Assembly (NCBI GenBank): GCA_000987045.1
Contig: LAKY01000047.1
Span: forward strand, 1-37,177
Reading direction: 5' to 3'
Length of the DNA stretch: 37,177 bases
Source of the DNA: Clostridiales bacterium PH28_bin88
Lineage (GTDB): Bacteria > Bacillota > PH28-bin88
Each line of letters starts with the position of its first letter. Within the stretch, counting starts at the first letter, position 1. The notes beneath the pieces were generated by a model that was not told where the DNA came from, did no database searches, and saw only the letters and a program-made list of their open reading frames with translations. This document shows, one piece after another, positions 24,426 to 32,284 of this stretch. The position numbers and the translations under genes were made by a program.

Positions 24426-24435
24426 AGCGCTGTGA

Positions 24436-24542
24436 TAGTACAAGAAGCTAGAGGCAAGACGCAGGAAGCAAGAACTCTGGGGAAAGCTCTGCTAATTGCC
24501 CCTGCTTCCTGCTTCATTTTCTTCCTGCCTCTTGTTTCTGCC
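24436..24542. repeat. Imperfect inverted repeat of GAAGCAGGAAGCAAG type
   Basis: The left part has AGAGGCAAGACGCAGGAAGC, and the right part, read on the other strand, has ACAAGAGGCAGGAAG plus GAAGCAGGAAGCAGG. It fills the gap between fadA and fadE and could form a long hairpin. Similar GGAGGCAGGAGGCAGG sequence ends the exporter gene (about 1451), and CGGAAGCAAGAGGAC occurs at 31275. Confidence 0.55.
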
Positions 24543-24608
24543 AACGCTTTACTACCTGATAAGTCGGGAAAAAGTGACTTTTAGATACACTGAGAGGAGA
24601 GGATAACC

Positions 24609-26366
24609 GTGTCCAAGGGCGCGATGTTTTTGCTGGAACCTGTCAACCCTCTGGAAGTGTTCACCCCGGAGGACTTCACCGAAGAACACCGGATGATCGC
24701 CGCCACCGCGGCGGACTTCGCCATGGGCGAAGTTGCCCCCCACATGGCCGAACTGGAAGAGCAAAAGGAAGGGCTGGCGCCGGAACTGCTCCGCAAGGCC
24801 GGAGAATTGGGGCTGTTAAGTAACGACATCCCCGAGACCTACGGGGGGATGGAACTGGACAAGATCACCTCCATCGTAATCGCCGAGAACCTGGTGGCCG
24901 GCGGCTCTTTCATCATCAGCCACGGCGCCCACACGGGCATCGGTACCCTGCCCATCGTGTTCTTCGGCAACGACGAGCAGAAGGCCCGGTACCTGCCAGC
25001 CCTGGCCACCGGTAAGAAGCTGGCGGCCTACGCCCTCACCGAACCCGGCTCCGGCTCCGACGCCCTGGCGGCCAAGACCAAGGCGGTCTTGAGCGAGGAC
25101 GGCAAGTACTACATCCTGAACGGCACCAAGCAGTTCATCACCAACGCCGGCTATGCGGATGTGTTTATCACCTATGCCAAGGTGGACGGCGACAAGTTCA
25201 CCGCCTTCATCGTGGACAGGGATACCGAGGGCTTTTCCATAGGTCCCGAGGAAAAGAAGATGGGCATTAAGGGGTCCTCTACCCGCAGCCTGATTTTCGA
25301 AAACGCCAGGGTGCCGGTGGAAAACGTGCTGTTCGAGATCGGCAAGGGCCACGTGGTGGCCTTCAACATCCTGAATATCGGCCGGTTTAAACTGGCGGCG
25401 GGCTGCCTGGGCACCGCCAAACTGGCCCTGAAGCATAGCGCCAGGTACGCCCTGGAACGGCAGCAGTTCGGCCTGCCTATCGCCAAGTTCGGGCTCATCC
25501 AGGAGAAGCTGGCTCGCATAAACACCGCCACCTTTGTGACGGAGAGCATGGTCTACCGCACCGGCGGCCTCATCGACGACATGCTGGCCCAGGTGGGCCA
25601 CACTGGCCAGGAGACCGCCAAGGGCATCGAGGAGTACGCCGTGGAATGCTCCATCAACAAGGTATACGGCTCCGAAACCCTGGATATGGCGGCCGACGAG
25701 GCGGTGCAGATCTTCGGCGGGTACGGTTACAGCCAGGAGTACCCGGTGGAGCAGATCTACCGCGACTCCCGCATCAACCGCATCTTCGAGGGCACCAACG
25801 AGATCAACCGCCTGATCATCCCCGGCACCCTGTTGCGCCGGGCCATGAAGGGACAGCTTCCCCTCCTCCCCGCCGCCCAGAAGCTGGCCAGGGACCTCCT
25901 CACCATGATGCCGGCCATGGGTGAGAGCGACGGGGCTCCGCTGGCCGAGCAGCAAAAAGTGCTGGAGAACATGAAGAAGGTGTTCCTCCTGGTCGCCGGC
26001 GCCGCGGCCCAGAAGTACATGGAGAAGCTGGAGCGGGAACAGGAGATCCTGGGCATGCTGGCCGACATGGTCATCGAGGTCTTCGCCATGGAAAGCGCCC
26101 TGGCCCGCACCCTCAAAGCCATCCAGCGGGAAGGCGAGGAAAAGGCCAGCCTCAAGGTGGACATGGTGCGGAGCTACTTCAACGACACCATCCCCAAAAT
26201 GGAAACCTGGGCCAGGGAAGCCCTGGCCGCCATGGCCTCCGGCGACGAGCTGCGCACCCAACTGGCCGCCCTGAAGAAACTGGCCCGCTACACCCCGGTG
26301 GACGGCGTGGCAGCCCGCCGCCGCATCGCCGCCAAGGTCCTGGAAGCCGAGGGGTATACCTGTTAA
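24609..26366 (+). CDS. fadE: Acyl-CoA dehydrogenase (FadE)
   Basis: A 585-residue flavoprotein that puts the first double bond into acyl-CoA, passing electrons to ETF (not encoded here). The N-terminal helical domain is followed by the flavin-site signature AYALTEPGSGSDALA and KMGIKGSSTRSLIFENARVPVENVLF. The C-terminal helical domain carries AVQIFGGYGYSQEYPVEQIYRDSRINRIFEGTNEINR in pieces, where the Glu of FEGTNEINR (about 394) is the catalytic base. An extra C-terminal domain of about 170 residues matches the long Bacillus FadE (about 594) rather than 380-residue short-chain enzymes. The start is GTG 24609 with GAGAGGAGAGGA ahead. Order fadN-fadA-fadE equals the Bacillus operon, but a 183-base repeat-bearing gap precedes this gene. 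Confidence 0.94.
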   Translation: MSKGAMFLLEPVNPLEVFTPEDFTEEHRMIAATAADFAMGEVAPHMAELEEQKEGLAPELLRKAGELGLLSNDIPETYGGMELDKITSIVIAENLVAGGSFIISHGAHTGIGTLPIVFFGNDEQKARYLPALATGKKLAAYALTEPGSGSDALAAKTKAVLSEDGKYYILNGTKQFITNAGYADVFITYAKVDGDKFTAFIVDRDTEGFSIGPEEKKMGIKGSSTRSLIFENARVPVENVLFEIGKGHVVAFNILNIGRFKLAAGCLGTAKLALKHSARYALERQQFGLPIAKFGLIQEKLARINTATFVTESMVYRTGGLIDDMLAQVGHTGQETAKGIEEYAVECSINKVYGSETLDMAADEAVQIFGGYGYSQEYPVEQIYRDSRINRIFEGTNEINRLIIPGTLLRRAMKGQLPLLPAAQKLARDLLTMMPAMGESDGAPLAEQQKVLENMKKVFLLVAGAAAQKYMEKLEREQEILGMLADMVIEVFAMESALARTLKAIQREGEEKASLKVDMVRSYFNDTIPKMETWAREALAAMASGDELRTQLAALKKLARYTPVDGVAARRRIAAKVLEAEGYTC

Positions 26367-26383
26367 CGCAACCATTGGCAGCC

Positions 26384-26423
26384 ATAGCCGTTAAGCCGGA
26401 GCCGTCTCCGGCTTAACGGCTAT
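26384..26423. terminator. Long hairpin after fadE
   Basis: ATAGCCGTTAAGCCGGAG (26384-26401) pairs perfectly over 18 bp with CTCCGGCTTAACGGCTAT (26406-26423). No T-run follows, so it may stabilise the mRNA end or act with Rho rather than as a classical terminator. Confidence 0.55.
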
Positions 26424-26759
26424 CCAGGTTAAAACCGAAGAAAGACATAGAAAGACATAGGGACGGTTCTATTGTCTATTTTTCTAAAAGACATAGGGAC
26501 GGTTCTATTGTCTATTTTTCTATAGCCAAACACTGCCGTCTATCTTGACCAGCGCTAGTGAGCGCCGAGAGCCTGCCGGGGTTGACCTGAAGGTGTGTTG
26601 CCGCACCGGGCGTTGCATCTTTGGCACCTATTTGAGAGGACAGTAAATAGCAGGGTGGAGAGGCATGCCGGCTCGTGGCGCGGGATGTTACCAGGTATGG
26701 ATCTTGCTTGAAGAAAAATGTGCGCGAAATGATGCCAAAGACGGAAAGAAGGTGAAAAA
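26424..26759. other. Spacer between the fad and dehydratase operons
   Basis: After the fadE hairpin this stretch holds a 36-bp tandem repeat (26441-26522). About 235 bases with no recognised gene or confident promoter follow, up to the first dehydratase gene. TTGACC near 26581 and TTGACCAG near 26545 are isolated -35-like hits without convincing -10 boxes. Confidence 0.5.
26441..26522. repeat. Tandem 36-bp GGGACGGTTCT repeat
   Basis: Two exact 36-bp units (26451-26486 and 26487-26522) follow a 10-base partial copy, AAAGACATAG (26441-26450). Each unit contains AGACATAGGGACGGTTCT and then ATTGTCTATTTTTCTA, with AGACA/TGTCT ends in inverted orientation. A diverged copy, in the opposite orientation, lies at 32285-32326. 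From memory, GGGACGGTTC elements occur scattered in many Firmicutes genomes, often near REP-associated transposase-like genes. Confidence 0.85.
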
Positions 26760-27917
26760 ATGTGTGAGCAAGACAGCCGTGACCTGGTGGAAGAAAGCCT
26801 TCAGGTGCTGGCCAACATGGATCAGGAAGCCAGGCAAGTAAAACAGGAGACCGGCCGGCCGCTCATTGGCTACCTGTGTTCCTACACGCCGGTAGAGTTG
26901 ATCATTGCCGCCGGCTGCCATCCCGTGAGGATCTTCGGCGCCACCGGCGGTACCTCCAGTGCGGACCGCGACCTGCAGGCCTTCACCTGCTCCTTTGCCC
27001 GTGCCTGCTGGGAACAACTGAAAAACGGGTTCTTCAACTACCTGGACGGGATCGTATTTCCGTACACCTGCGATTCCCTCCGGGCGGTCGCGGAGATTTG
27101 CCGCGGGAAAAAACTCTTTGACTATTTTTATTTTCTTAATCTCCCCACCCGCCTCGACTCCCGGGATGCCGGCAGGTACCTGTACGCTGAACTGCAGGCC
27201 TTCCGCCAGAGTCTCCGGGATTTTTCTGGGCAGCCGGTCACTGACGCGGACGTGACGCGGGCAACGGCTGCGGTCAACCGGATCCGGGACTTGTTGCGGG
27301 TGGTGCTGGACCACCGGGGCGGCTATCCCGGCCTGACGGGGAGGGAGGCGCTGGCAGTGGCAGCCAGCACCTTTGTCCGTGACCACGAAAAGAACGAAGC
27401 CCTGCTTGACCGGCTGGCAGGCACGCTTCAGGGCCGCGCCGGTAGCCCCGGAGCCTTGCTGAACCGGGCGCGGGTTGTCCTGAGCGGCAGCATGCTGGAC
27501 AGCCTGGAAGTGCCGGACCTCATTGAGGAGGCGGGAGGGCTGGTGGTAGGGGACGACCTCTGCACTGCTTCGCGGTATGTGCAGGGCCAGGTGCCCATCA
27601 ACGATGGGACCGATGTGATGGTTGCCCTGGCTGAACGGTATCTTCACCGGGTGCCGTGTGCAGCCAAGTACCCTGCCGAACAGCGGGTGCGGTACCTGTT
27701 GGAGGAGGCAAAAAACCGTAATGCCGCGGGAGCCGTTTTCATCTTGCAGAAGTTTTGCGAGTCCCACGCCTTTGATTACCCCTACATCAAGGAAAGGCTG
27801 GGCGCCGCGGGCATCCCGTCCCTGCTGGTGGAGGTGGAAGCCGGGACAGCGGCGGGAGGCCAGTTGAAAACCCGGATTGGTGCCTTCATTGAGATGATCG
27901 GAGGTGCAAGCTCATGA
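26760..27917 (+). CDS. 2-hydroxyacyl-CoA dehydratase family subunit 1
   Basis: A 385-residue member of the HgdB/FldC/BcrB-C family. These Fe-S proteins accept one high-energy electron from an ATP-driven activase and either dehydrate an (R)-2-hydroxyacyl-CoA or reduce an aryl-CoA. Typical features are GRPLIGYLCSYTPVELIIAAG near residue 33, CDSLRA, and the late GAVFILQKFCESHAFDYPYIK and VEAGTAAGGQLKTRIGAFIEM, which correspond to the family's conserved cysteine and QxxTR regions. Cysteines at the CSY, YTCDS and KFCESH positions are the likely cluster ligands. ATG 26760 follows GAAGGTG. It overlaps the next gene by 4 bases (ATGA), so the two are a coupled heterodimer. Confidence 0.9.
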   Translation: MCEQDSRDLVEESLQVLANMDQEARQVKQETGRPLIGYLCSYTPVELIIAAGCHPVRIFGATGGTSSADRDLQAFTCSFARACWEQLKNGFFNYLDGIVFPYTCDSLRAVAEICRGKKLFDYFYFLNLPTRLDSRDAGRYLYAELQAFRQSLRDFSGQPVTDADVTRATAAVNRIRDLLRVVLDHRGGYPGLTGREALAVAASTFVRDHEKNEALLDRLAGTLQGRAGSPGALLNRARVVLSGSMLDSLEVPDLIEEAGGLVVGDDLCTASRYVQGQVPINDGTDVMVALAERYLHRVPCAAKYPAEQRVRYLLEEAKNRNAAGAVFILQKFCESHAFDYPYIKERLGAAGIPSLLVEVEAGTAAGGQLKTRIGAFIEMIGGASS

Positions 27918-29128
27918 GCGACGGCAGCCGGCGCCTGCGGGTAGACGCTGAACTAAAGGAATTAGGTGCGCGCTACTACCATGAAGCCTTTGCCGCCAAA
28001 GTTACGGGACGCCCGGTGGCGTGGATCACCAGCGGCACGCCTGTCGAACCGTTTTACGCCATGGACATCATCCCGGTCTTTCCGGAAAACTACGGCACCA
28101 TGTGCGGGACCCGCAAGGCTTCAACAGCCCTTTGCGAGATCGCTGAAAACGCTGGCTACTCCCGAGACCTGTGTTCCTACGCCCGGTGCAATATCGGTTC
28201 CATGCTGGGAAGCACCGGCCCCTTGGGAGGATTGCCCGCACCGGACCTCTTGGTAGCCACCCGGAATATCTGCAATACCGTGGTCAAATGGTGGGAGGTA
28301 GCCGCCCGGCACCATCGGCGCCCGTTGTTTATCCTGGACACTCCCTTTGCCGGAGACGGTCCGGCTCCGCATGCGCTGGACTATGTAAGAGCACAGCTTC
28401 AGGAGATGATCGGTTTCCTTGAGGGGGTCACCGGCCGCGCCCTGGAGCCCGCAAAACTGGATGAAACGGTGGAGAAGGCCAACCGGGCGGTCCGGCTGTG
28501 GCGCCAGGTACAGGCTTTCCGCGCCCACCGTCCCAGCCCCATCAGCGCTCCGGACATGTTTACCGGCATGTTTCCTATCGTAACGCTGCGGGGCACCCGG
28601 GCCTGTATCGACTTCCTGGAGCATCTGGTGGAAGAACTGAGGGAAAGGACCATCGGGAAGCAGGGGGTGGCGGAGCCGGAGCGATACCGCATGCTCTGGG
28701 ACAATATCGCCATCTGGCACAACTTCCCGCTGTATGAATACTTTCACCAGCAGGGAGCGGTGTTTGTGGGCGAGAGCTATACCGACGCCTGGGGGCGTTA
28801 CGAATTCAGTGGGAGCGATATCCTGGGCAGCATGGCTGAAAATTATGTCACGGCACTACTGAACGTAGGGTTGGCGACCCGCTTGTCGCTGTTGACCGAG
28901 ATGGCCGAAAAGTACCAGGCGGACGGCCTGGTGATGCATTCCAACCGCAGCTGCAAGACCTATTCTCTTGGCCAACTGGTGATCGCCGACGAGTTCCGGC
29001 AGCGCACCGGCCTGCCCGTGCTGGTGCTGGAGGCGGACATGACCGATCCCCGTCAAATGGCGGAGGGCCCCACCAGAACCAGGATCGACGCTTTTTTGGA
29101 GGTTCTAAGCATGCGGGCCGGCCGGTAA
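27914..29128 (+). CDS. 2-hydroxyacyl-CoA dehydratase family subunit 2
   Basis: A 404-residue paralogue of the preceding protein, from the same HgdB/BcrB-C family. Signs are GRPVAWITSGTPVEPFYAMDIIPVFPENYG near residue 35, ENAGYSRDLCSYARCNIG (cysteines near 93 and 97, likely Fe-S ligands), and MHSNRSCKTYSLGQ and PVLVLEADMTDPR near the C-terminus. Its start overlaps the stop of subunit 1 by ATGA. The two subunits should form the catalytic component. Closest functional classes are 2-hydroxyglutaryl-, lactoyl- or phenyllactyl-CoA dehydratase, or an ATP-dependent aryl-CoA reductase; the substrate cannot be decided here. Confidence 0.9.
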   Translation: MSDGSRRLRVDAELKELGARYYHEAFAAKVTGRPVAWITSGTPVEPFYAMDIIPVFPENYGTMCGTRKASTALCEIAENAGYSRDLCSYARCNIGSMLGSTGPLGGLPAPDLLVATRNICNTVVKWWEVAARHHRRPLFILDTPFAGDGPAPHALDYVRAQLQEMIGFLEGVTGRALEPAKLDETVEKANRAVRLWRQVQAFRAHRPSPISAPDMFTGMFPIVTLRGTRACIDFLEHLVEELRERTIGKQGVAEPERYRMLWDNIAIWHNFPLYEYFHQQGAVFVGESYTDAWGRYEFSGSDILGSMAENYVTALLNVGLATRLSLLTEMAEKYQADGLVMHSNRSCKTYSLGQLVIADEFRQRTGLPVLVLEADMTDPRQMAEGPTRTRIDAFLEVLSMRAGR

Positions 29129-29160
29129 CCGGCCCCGTAGGTCAAGGAGGCAGAGACGGG

Positions 29161-29949
29161 ATGGGCGAAATCATGGTCGCGGGGATTGACGTGGGTTCGC
29201 TTTCCACCGACGCGGTCATCCTGCGCAACCGGCAGGTAACCGGATCCAGCATTATCCGGACAGGAGCCGATCCAAAAGCCGCAGCCGAGAGGGCGCTGGA
29301 CGAAGCTCTGACAATGGCGGGGGAAAAGCGGGAGCGGCTGTGTTTCGTGGTGGGGACGGGTTACGGGCGATTCAGCATCCCGCTGGCGCACCGGCAAATT
29401 ACCGAGATCACCTGCCACGCCCTGGGAGCCCATTACATGCATCCGGAGACGCGGACGGTCATCGATATCGGGGGGCAGGACAGCAAGGTGATCCGGATTA
29501 ACGGCAGGGGCGAGGTGGATGACTTTATGATGAATGACAAGTGCGCCGCCGGGACAGGTCGTTTCCTGGAGGTAATGGCCCAGGTGCTGGAAGTGCAGAT
29601 GGAAGACATGGGAGCCCTGGGAGCGGGCTCCACTAAGCAGGTATCCATCAGCAGCACCTGTACCGTATTTGCCGAATCGGAAGTCGTTTCCCTGATTGCC
29701 GCTGGCCATGCTAAAGAGGACATCATCAGCAGTTTGCACGAAGCCGTTGCCGAGCGAGTTGCCGGTTTGGCCCTCCGGATAGGGGTGCGGGAGACGGTGG
29801 CCATGACCGGAGGGGTGGCGAAAAACAGGGGGATCGTCAAGGCCCTGGAAGGCAAACTGGGGACCACGATTGTCGTCCCGCCGGAACCCCAGTTGGTGGG
29901 CGCCCTGGGCGCCGCTCTCCTGGCCCACGAACAGGCGTTAAGGTCTTGA
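29161..29949 (+). CDS. ATP-dependent activase of 2-hydroxyacyl-CoA dehydratase (HgdC/BadF type)
   Basis: A 262-residue ASKHA-fold ATPase which as a homodimer holds one 4Fe-4S cluster between subunits and pumps single low-potential electrons into the dehydratase while splitting ATP. Both cluster cysteines are present, in MNDKCAAGTGRFLE (about 128) and SSTCTVFAESEV (about 166). Nucleotide-binding motifs are MVAGIDVGSLSTDAVIL, TVIDIGGQDSKVI and AMTGGVAKNRGIV. Length matches HgdC (about 260). Only one activase gene is present, which favours a dehydratase over class I benzoyl-CoA reductase, where two different ATPase subunits are usual. The gene starts 32 bases after subunit 2, after AAGGAGG. Confidence 0.94.
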   Translation: MGEIMVAGIDVGSLSTDAVILRNRQVTGSSIIRTGADPKAAAERALDEALTMAGEKRERLCFVVGTGYGRFSIPLAHRQITEITCHALGAHYMHPETRTVIDIGGQDSKVIRINGRGEVDDFMMNDKCAAGTGRFLEVMAQVLEVQMEDMGALGAGSTKQVSISSTCTVFAESEVVSLIAAGHAKEDIISSLHEAVAERVAGLALRIGVRETVAMTGGVAKNRGIVKALEGKLGTTIVVPPEPQLVGALGAALLAHEQALRS

Positions 29950-30025
29950 TAAAAGTGCACCCGGACCATACCGGGACCAGGGCCGGTTTGGAACGGGCTA
30001 ATAAAAGTCCAAGGAGGCAGAGTGT

Positions 30026-31150
30026 ATGGGACACTTGGGTATTGCCAAAAACAAGGTTTACCTGGCCCTCGCCCAAAGGCTGGATCAAAATCCTGTGGGG
30101 GCGCCCTTCAACCAGACCCTGATGGAAATCCTCTACCGCCTGTACACAGAAACCCAGGCCGAAATCGGCAGCAAATTTCCCCTGCAGGCCTGTAGGATCG
30201 ACCAACTGTCGGCTGCCACCGGCATCGAGGCAGCCGCCCTGGAAAAGCACCTGGACGATATGGCCGGCAAGGGGCTGGTCATCGACATTCAGCGGAAGGG
30301 CTCCAGGTACTATATGCTGTCACCCATGGTCATCGGCTTTATGGAGTACACTTTCATGAGGGTCACCGACCGCGTGCCCATGCAAGAACTGGCCGAGCTG
30401 TTCGAGGCTTACCACCACCAGGCGGGAGTTCCCGAGGAATTCTTCGGCGCCCCCACCAAGCTGTTTCAGACCTGGGCGTACGAGAGCCTGATGCCAGGAG
30501 AGGTGGAAACCGAGGTTTTGAGCTACGAAAAGGCCTCGGAAATGATCAGGGATGCCGGAGGTGGCTCCCTGACCATGTGTTACTGCCGCCACCAGGCCCA
30601 GCACCTGGGTAAAAACTGTGATGCCCCCATTGAAGACGTCTGCACATCGCTGGGGGCCGCGGCTGAGTGGCTGGTCCGGCGGGGTTTCGCCCGGCCGGCT
30701 ACGACGGACGAATTGCTCCGGGTCCTCGACCGGACCGAGCAACTGGGGCTGGTGCACCTGGCGGACAACGTACAAAACAATCCGGCCTATCTTTGCCATT
30801 GCTGTGGTTGCTGCTGCGGCGTGCTGCGCGCCATCAACGAACATCACATGCAATCAGTTCATCCTAGTAACTTCATCCCCCGCGTGGACCCGCAAAAATG
30901 CACCGGCTGCGGGACCTGTGTCAAAAGGTGCCATGTCAAGGCCGTAGCGGTGGCCGAGTTGACCCCGGGGGACAAGCGCAGTAAAACGGCGGTGGTAAAT
31001 GAGGATCGCTGCCTGGGATGCGGCGCCTGTATCCGTGGGTGCAAGCAAGAGGCGATTGTCCTGGTGCGGCGCAGCACCATCTACGTTCCGCCTAAAAACA
31101 AAAAGGAACAAATGCTGCAAATCGCCGTGCAAAAAGGCAAGGCCAGGTAG
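30026..31150 (+). CDS. Multi-cluster Fe-S protein, probable electron donor of the dehydratase system
   Basis: A 374-residue soluble protein with three parts. An N-terminal helical, winged-helix-like region (about 1-110, with QLSAATGIEAAALEKHLDDMAGKGLV) comes first. A middle cysteine region follows, with CYCRHQAQHLGKNC (about 186) and CHCCGCCCGVLRAI (about 255). The C-terminal two-cluster ferredoxin has CTGCGTCVKRCHVKA (about 291) and CLGCGACIRGCKQEA (about 329). The ferredoxin part can donate low-potential electrons to the activase encoded just upstream. The other cysteines may hold a further centre. AAGGAGG precedes ATG 30026. It ends the operon at the 31218 terminator. Confidence 0.85.
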   Translation: MGHLGIAKNKVYLALAQRLDQNPVGAPFNQTLMEILYRLYTETQAEIGSKFPLQACRIDQLSAATGIEAAALEKHLDDMAGKGLVIDIQRKGSRYYMLSPMVIGFMEYTFMRVTDRVPMQELAELFEAYHHQAGVPEEFFGAPTKLFQTWAYESLMPGEVETEVLSYEKASEMIRDAGGGSLTMCYCRHQAQHLGKNCDAPIEDVCTSLGAAAEWLVRRGFARPATTDELLRVLDRTEQLGLVHLADNVQNNPAYLCHCCGCCCGVLRAINEHHMQSVHPSNFIPRVDPQKCTGCGTCVKRCHVKAVAVAELTPGDKRSKTAVVNEDRCLGCGACIRGCKQEAIVLVRRSTIYVPPKNKKEQMLQIAVQKGKAR

Positions 31151-31217
31151 TTGACTTTCCTGCTCAAACGCCTGTAGCACCCCTAACCCTGAGACAAGCT
31201 GAAGCACATGCTCACCC

Positions 31218-31250
31218 GCTGCCGGCCCTGTGGACCGGCAGCCCTTTTTA
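31218..31250 (+). terminator. Intrinsic terminator after the dehydratase operon
   Basis: GCTGCCGG (31218-31225) pairs with CCGGCAGC (31235-31242), followed by CCTTTTTA. Confidence 0.85.
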
Positions 31251-31274
31251 ACGGCCAGCCTCCGGCTTGTCATA

Positions 31275-31321
31275 CGGAAGCAAGAGGACTGTTTTCTCGT
31301 TTTCCCGTCCCCTTGCTTCCG
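31275..31321. repeat. Inverted repeat with GGAAGCAAG arms
   Basis: CGGAAGCAAGAGGAC (31275-31289) and GTCCCCTTGCTTCCG (31307-31321) match at 14 of 15 positions around a T-rich loop. It is related in sequence to the fadA-fadE gap repeat at 24436. Confidence 0.6.
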
Positions 31322-31487
31322 GACTTATCTATTTTTAACCCCGGATGCGGGTTTCCGTGCTTTGGAGCGATTCGTCTTTTAGCCAAAATACGTACCGCAT
31401 CCTGTGCCCCGCCTGACAAGGAATACTAATACTTCCTATTACTCCCAGCCTTTTTCAGCACTTTTTCACATCAAAAAATATTCTGTT

Positions 31488-31805
31488 TTAGCGTATGAGC
31501 CATCCATAATCCTGCCTGCAATCCACGATATAGTCAACATACACCCTCTGGTCCTTGATCTGATACAAAATCAGATACCATTTTTCTACTAACATCTTGT
31601 GATACTTATTCGGCGGAATAAATTCCGCCTCCAGAAACGGAAAACGCTCCGGCATTACTTTGAGGGAGCGGATGGCGTCCATTAGTTTATTTTTTACTAC
31701 GCGGGCAGCGGAAGGACTTTTTTGCGCCATAAACCGGACATGGCTTGCCAGCATCTGACGGGAACGGTCGGAAACTATGATCTTATATTGAGGCGTCTTT
31801 TCCAT
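31488..31805 (-). CDS. ParE/RelE-family toxin
   Basis: A 105-residue type II toxin of the RelE/ParE fold, from ATG 31805. It has a basic N-terminal helix pair (RSRQMLASHVRFMAQKSPSAARVVKNKLMDAIRSLKVMPERFPFL) and a C-terminal beta sheet ending in WYLILYQIKDQRVYVDYIVDCRQDYGWLI; the R-x-x-x-x-F-P-F-L and V-D-Y-I-V-D-C-R-Q positions are typical of this family. It could cut mRNA at the ribosome or poison gyrase. The start lies inside the antitoxin gene (overlap about 23 bases), with GAGGTGG ahead, so translation is coupled. It is shorter and lower in GC than the surrounding metabolic genes, consistent with a mobile origin. Confidence 0.88.
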   Translation of the reverse strand: MEKTPQYKIIVSDRSRQMLASHVRFMAQKSPSAARVVKNKLMDAIRSLKVMPERFPFLEAEFIPPNKYHKMLVEKWYLILYQIKDQRVYVDYIVDCRQDYGWLIR

Positions 31806-32073
31806 GCTCCACCTCGTCAATAATGCTGTCTAAATAGCTGTCCAGTTCATCCGGCGTGCATCCCATGCGGCCGGCCAGACGGTCTTCCTCAACAGCCAGC
31901 AGCTCTTCCCTTAGCTTCAGCATTTTCTCGCGGCGGGTAAACGCCTCTATATCCATGACCACAAGATCGCCTTCGCCATTTTTTGTAAGATACACAGGCT
32001 CTCCGGTGGACTTGCACAAAGCCGCAATTTCGTTGTAATTCTGCCGGATGTTTGCGGACGGTTTAATCTGCAT
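31783..32073 (-). CDS. Phd/YefM-type antitoxin
   Basis: A 96-residue antitoxin from ATG 32073, preferred because AAGGAG lies 9 bases ahead; an upstream in-frame start at 32115 has none. The N-terminal half has the Phd/YefM DNA-binding fold (IKPSANIRQNYNEIAALCKSTGEPVYLTKNGEGDLVVMDIEAF), which represses its own promoter. The acidic, helical C-terminus (EELLAVEEDRLAGR to SYLDSIIDEVE) binds and neutralises the toxin. The toxin gene overlaps its 3' end. A clear promoter lies just upstream on the minus strand. Confidence 0.9.
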   Translation of the reverse strand: MQIKPSANIRQNYNEIAALCKSTGEPVYLTKNGEGDLVVMDIEAFTRREKMLKLREELLAVEEDRLAGRMGCTPDELDSYLDSIIDEVEHGKDASI

Positions 32074-32106
32074 GGTATCAACTCCTTGTAGTAACATTCT
32101 AACCAT

Positions 32107-32135
32107 ATTATACACATTTCATGCTATCAGATCAA
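32107..32135 (-). promoter_or_regulatory. Sigma-A promoter of the ParE/Phd pair
   Basis: Read on the minus strand, TTGATC (32135-32130) and TATAAT (32112-32107) are separated by exactly 17 bases, about 34 bases ahead of the antitoxin start. Confidence 0.75.
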
Positions 32136-32284
32136 TAAATACTTTTCTCGACTAAAAGTGTTAAGCATCATCGTGACTGCTTCCAAAGAAACTTAACTAA
32201 GCCTTAGTACCTTGTATATTTGCCCAAATTGCTCTAGCCCTATTTTCCACACCGCCTTGCTTCCCCAACCTCAACTTTAATTGC

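Larger units (their letters stand above)
31151..31487. other. Gene-free spacer at the border of the accessory region
   Basis: This stretch holds a terminator (31218-31250) and an inverted repeat (31275-31321), then AT-rich sequence with no recognisable gene. A 73-codon plus-strand frame here has no ribosome binding site and an odd Cys/Pro-rich composition, and is not called. Confidence 0.5.

Noticed and set aside
23082..24443. 453-codon minus-strand frame opposite fadA
   Set aside because: Same reason: His/Gly/Pro-rich shadow of a clear thiolase gene.
24816..26375. 519-codon minus-strand frame opposite fadE
   Set aside because: Composition is Gly/His/Gln-rich, with no binding site, and it mirrors the codon bias of fadE. 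It is a shadow frame.
26620..26640. TGGCACCTATTTGAG as a sigma-54 promoter
   Set aside because: The -12 element lacks GC and the spacing is off by one.
26688..27767. 359-codon minus-strand frame opposite dehydratase subunit 1
   Set aside because: The plus strand is a recognised family with operon coupling; the reverse frame has no family features.
29950..30025. Hairpin-like CCCGGACCATACCGGG between activase and Fe-S protein genes, considered as a terminator
   Set aside because: Short stem and no T-run; the Fe-S gene has its own strong binding site and fits the same operon.
31208..31429. 73-codon frame after the dehydratase operon
   Set aside because: It runs across a terminator and an inverted repeat, has no binding site and an implausible Cys/Pro-rich composition.
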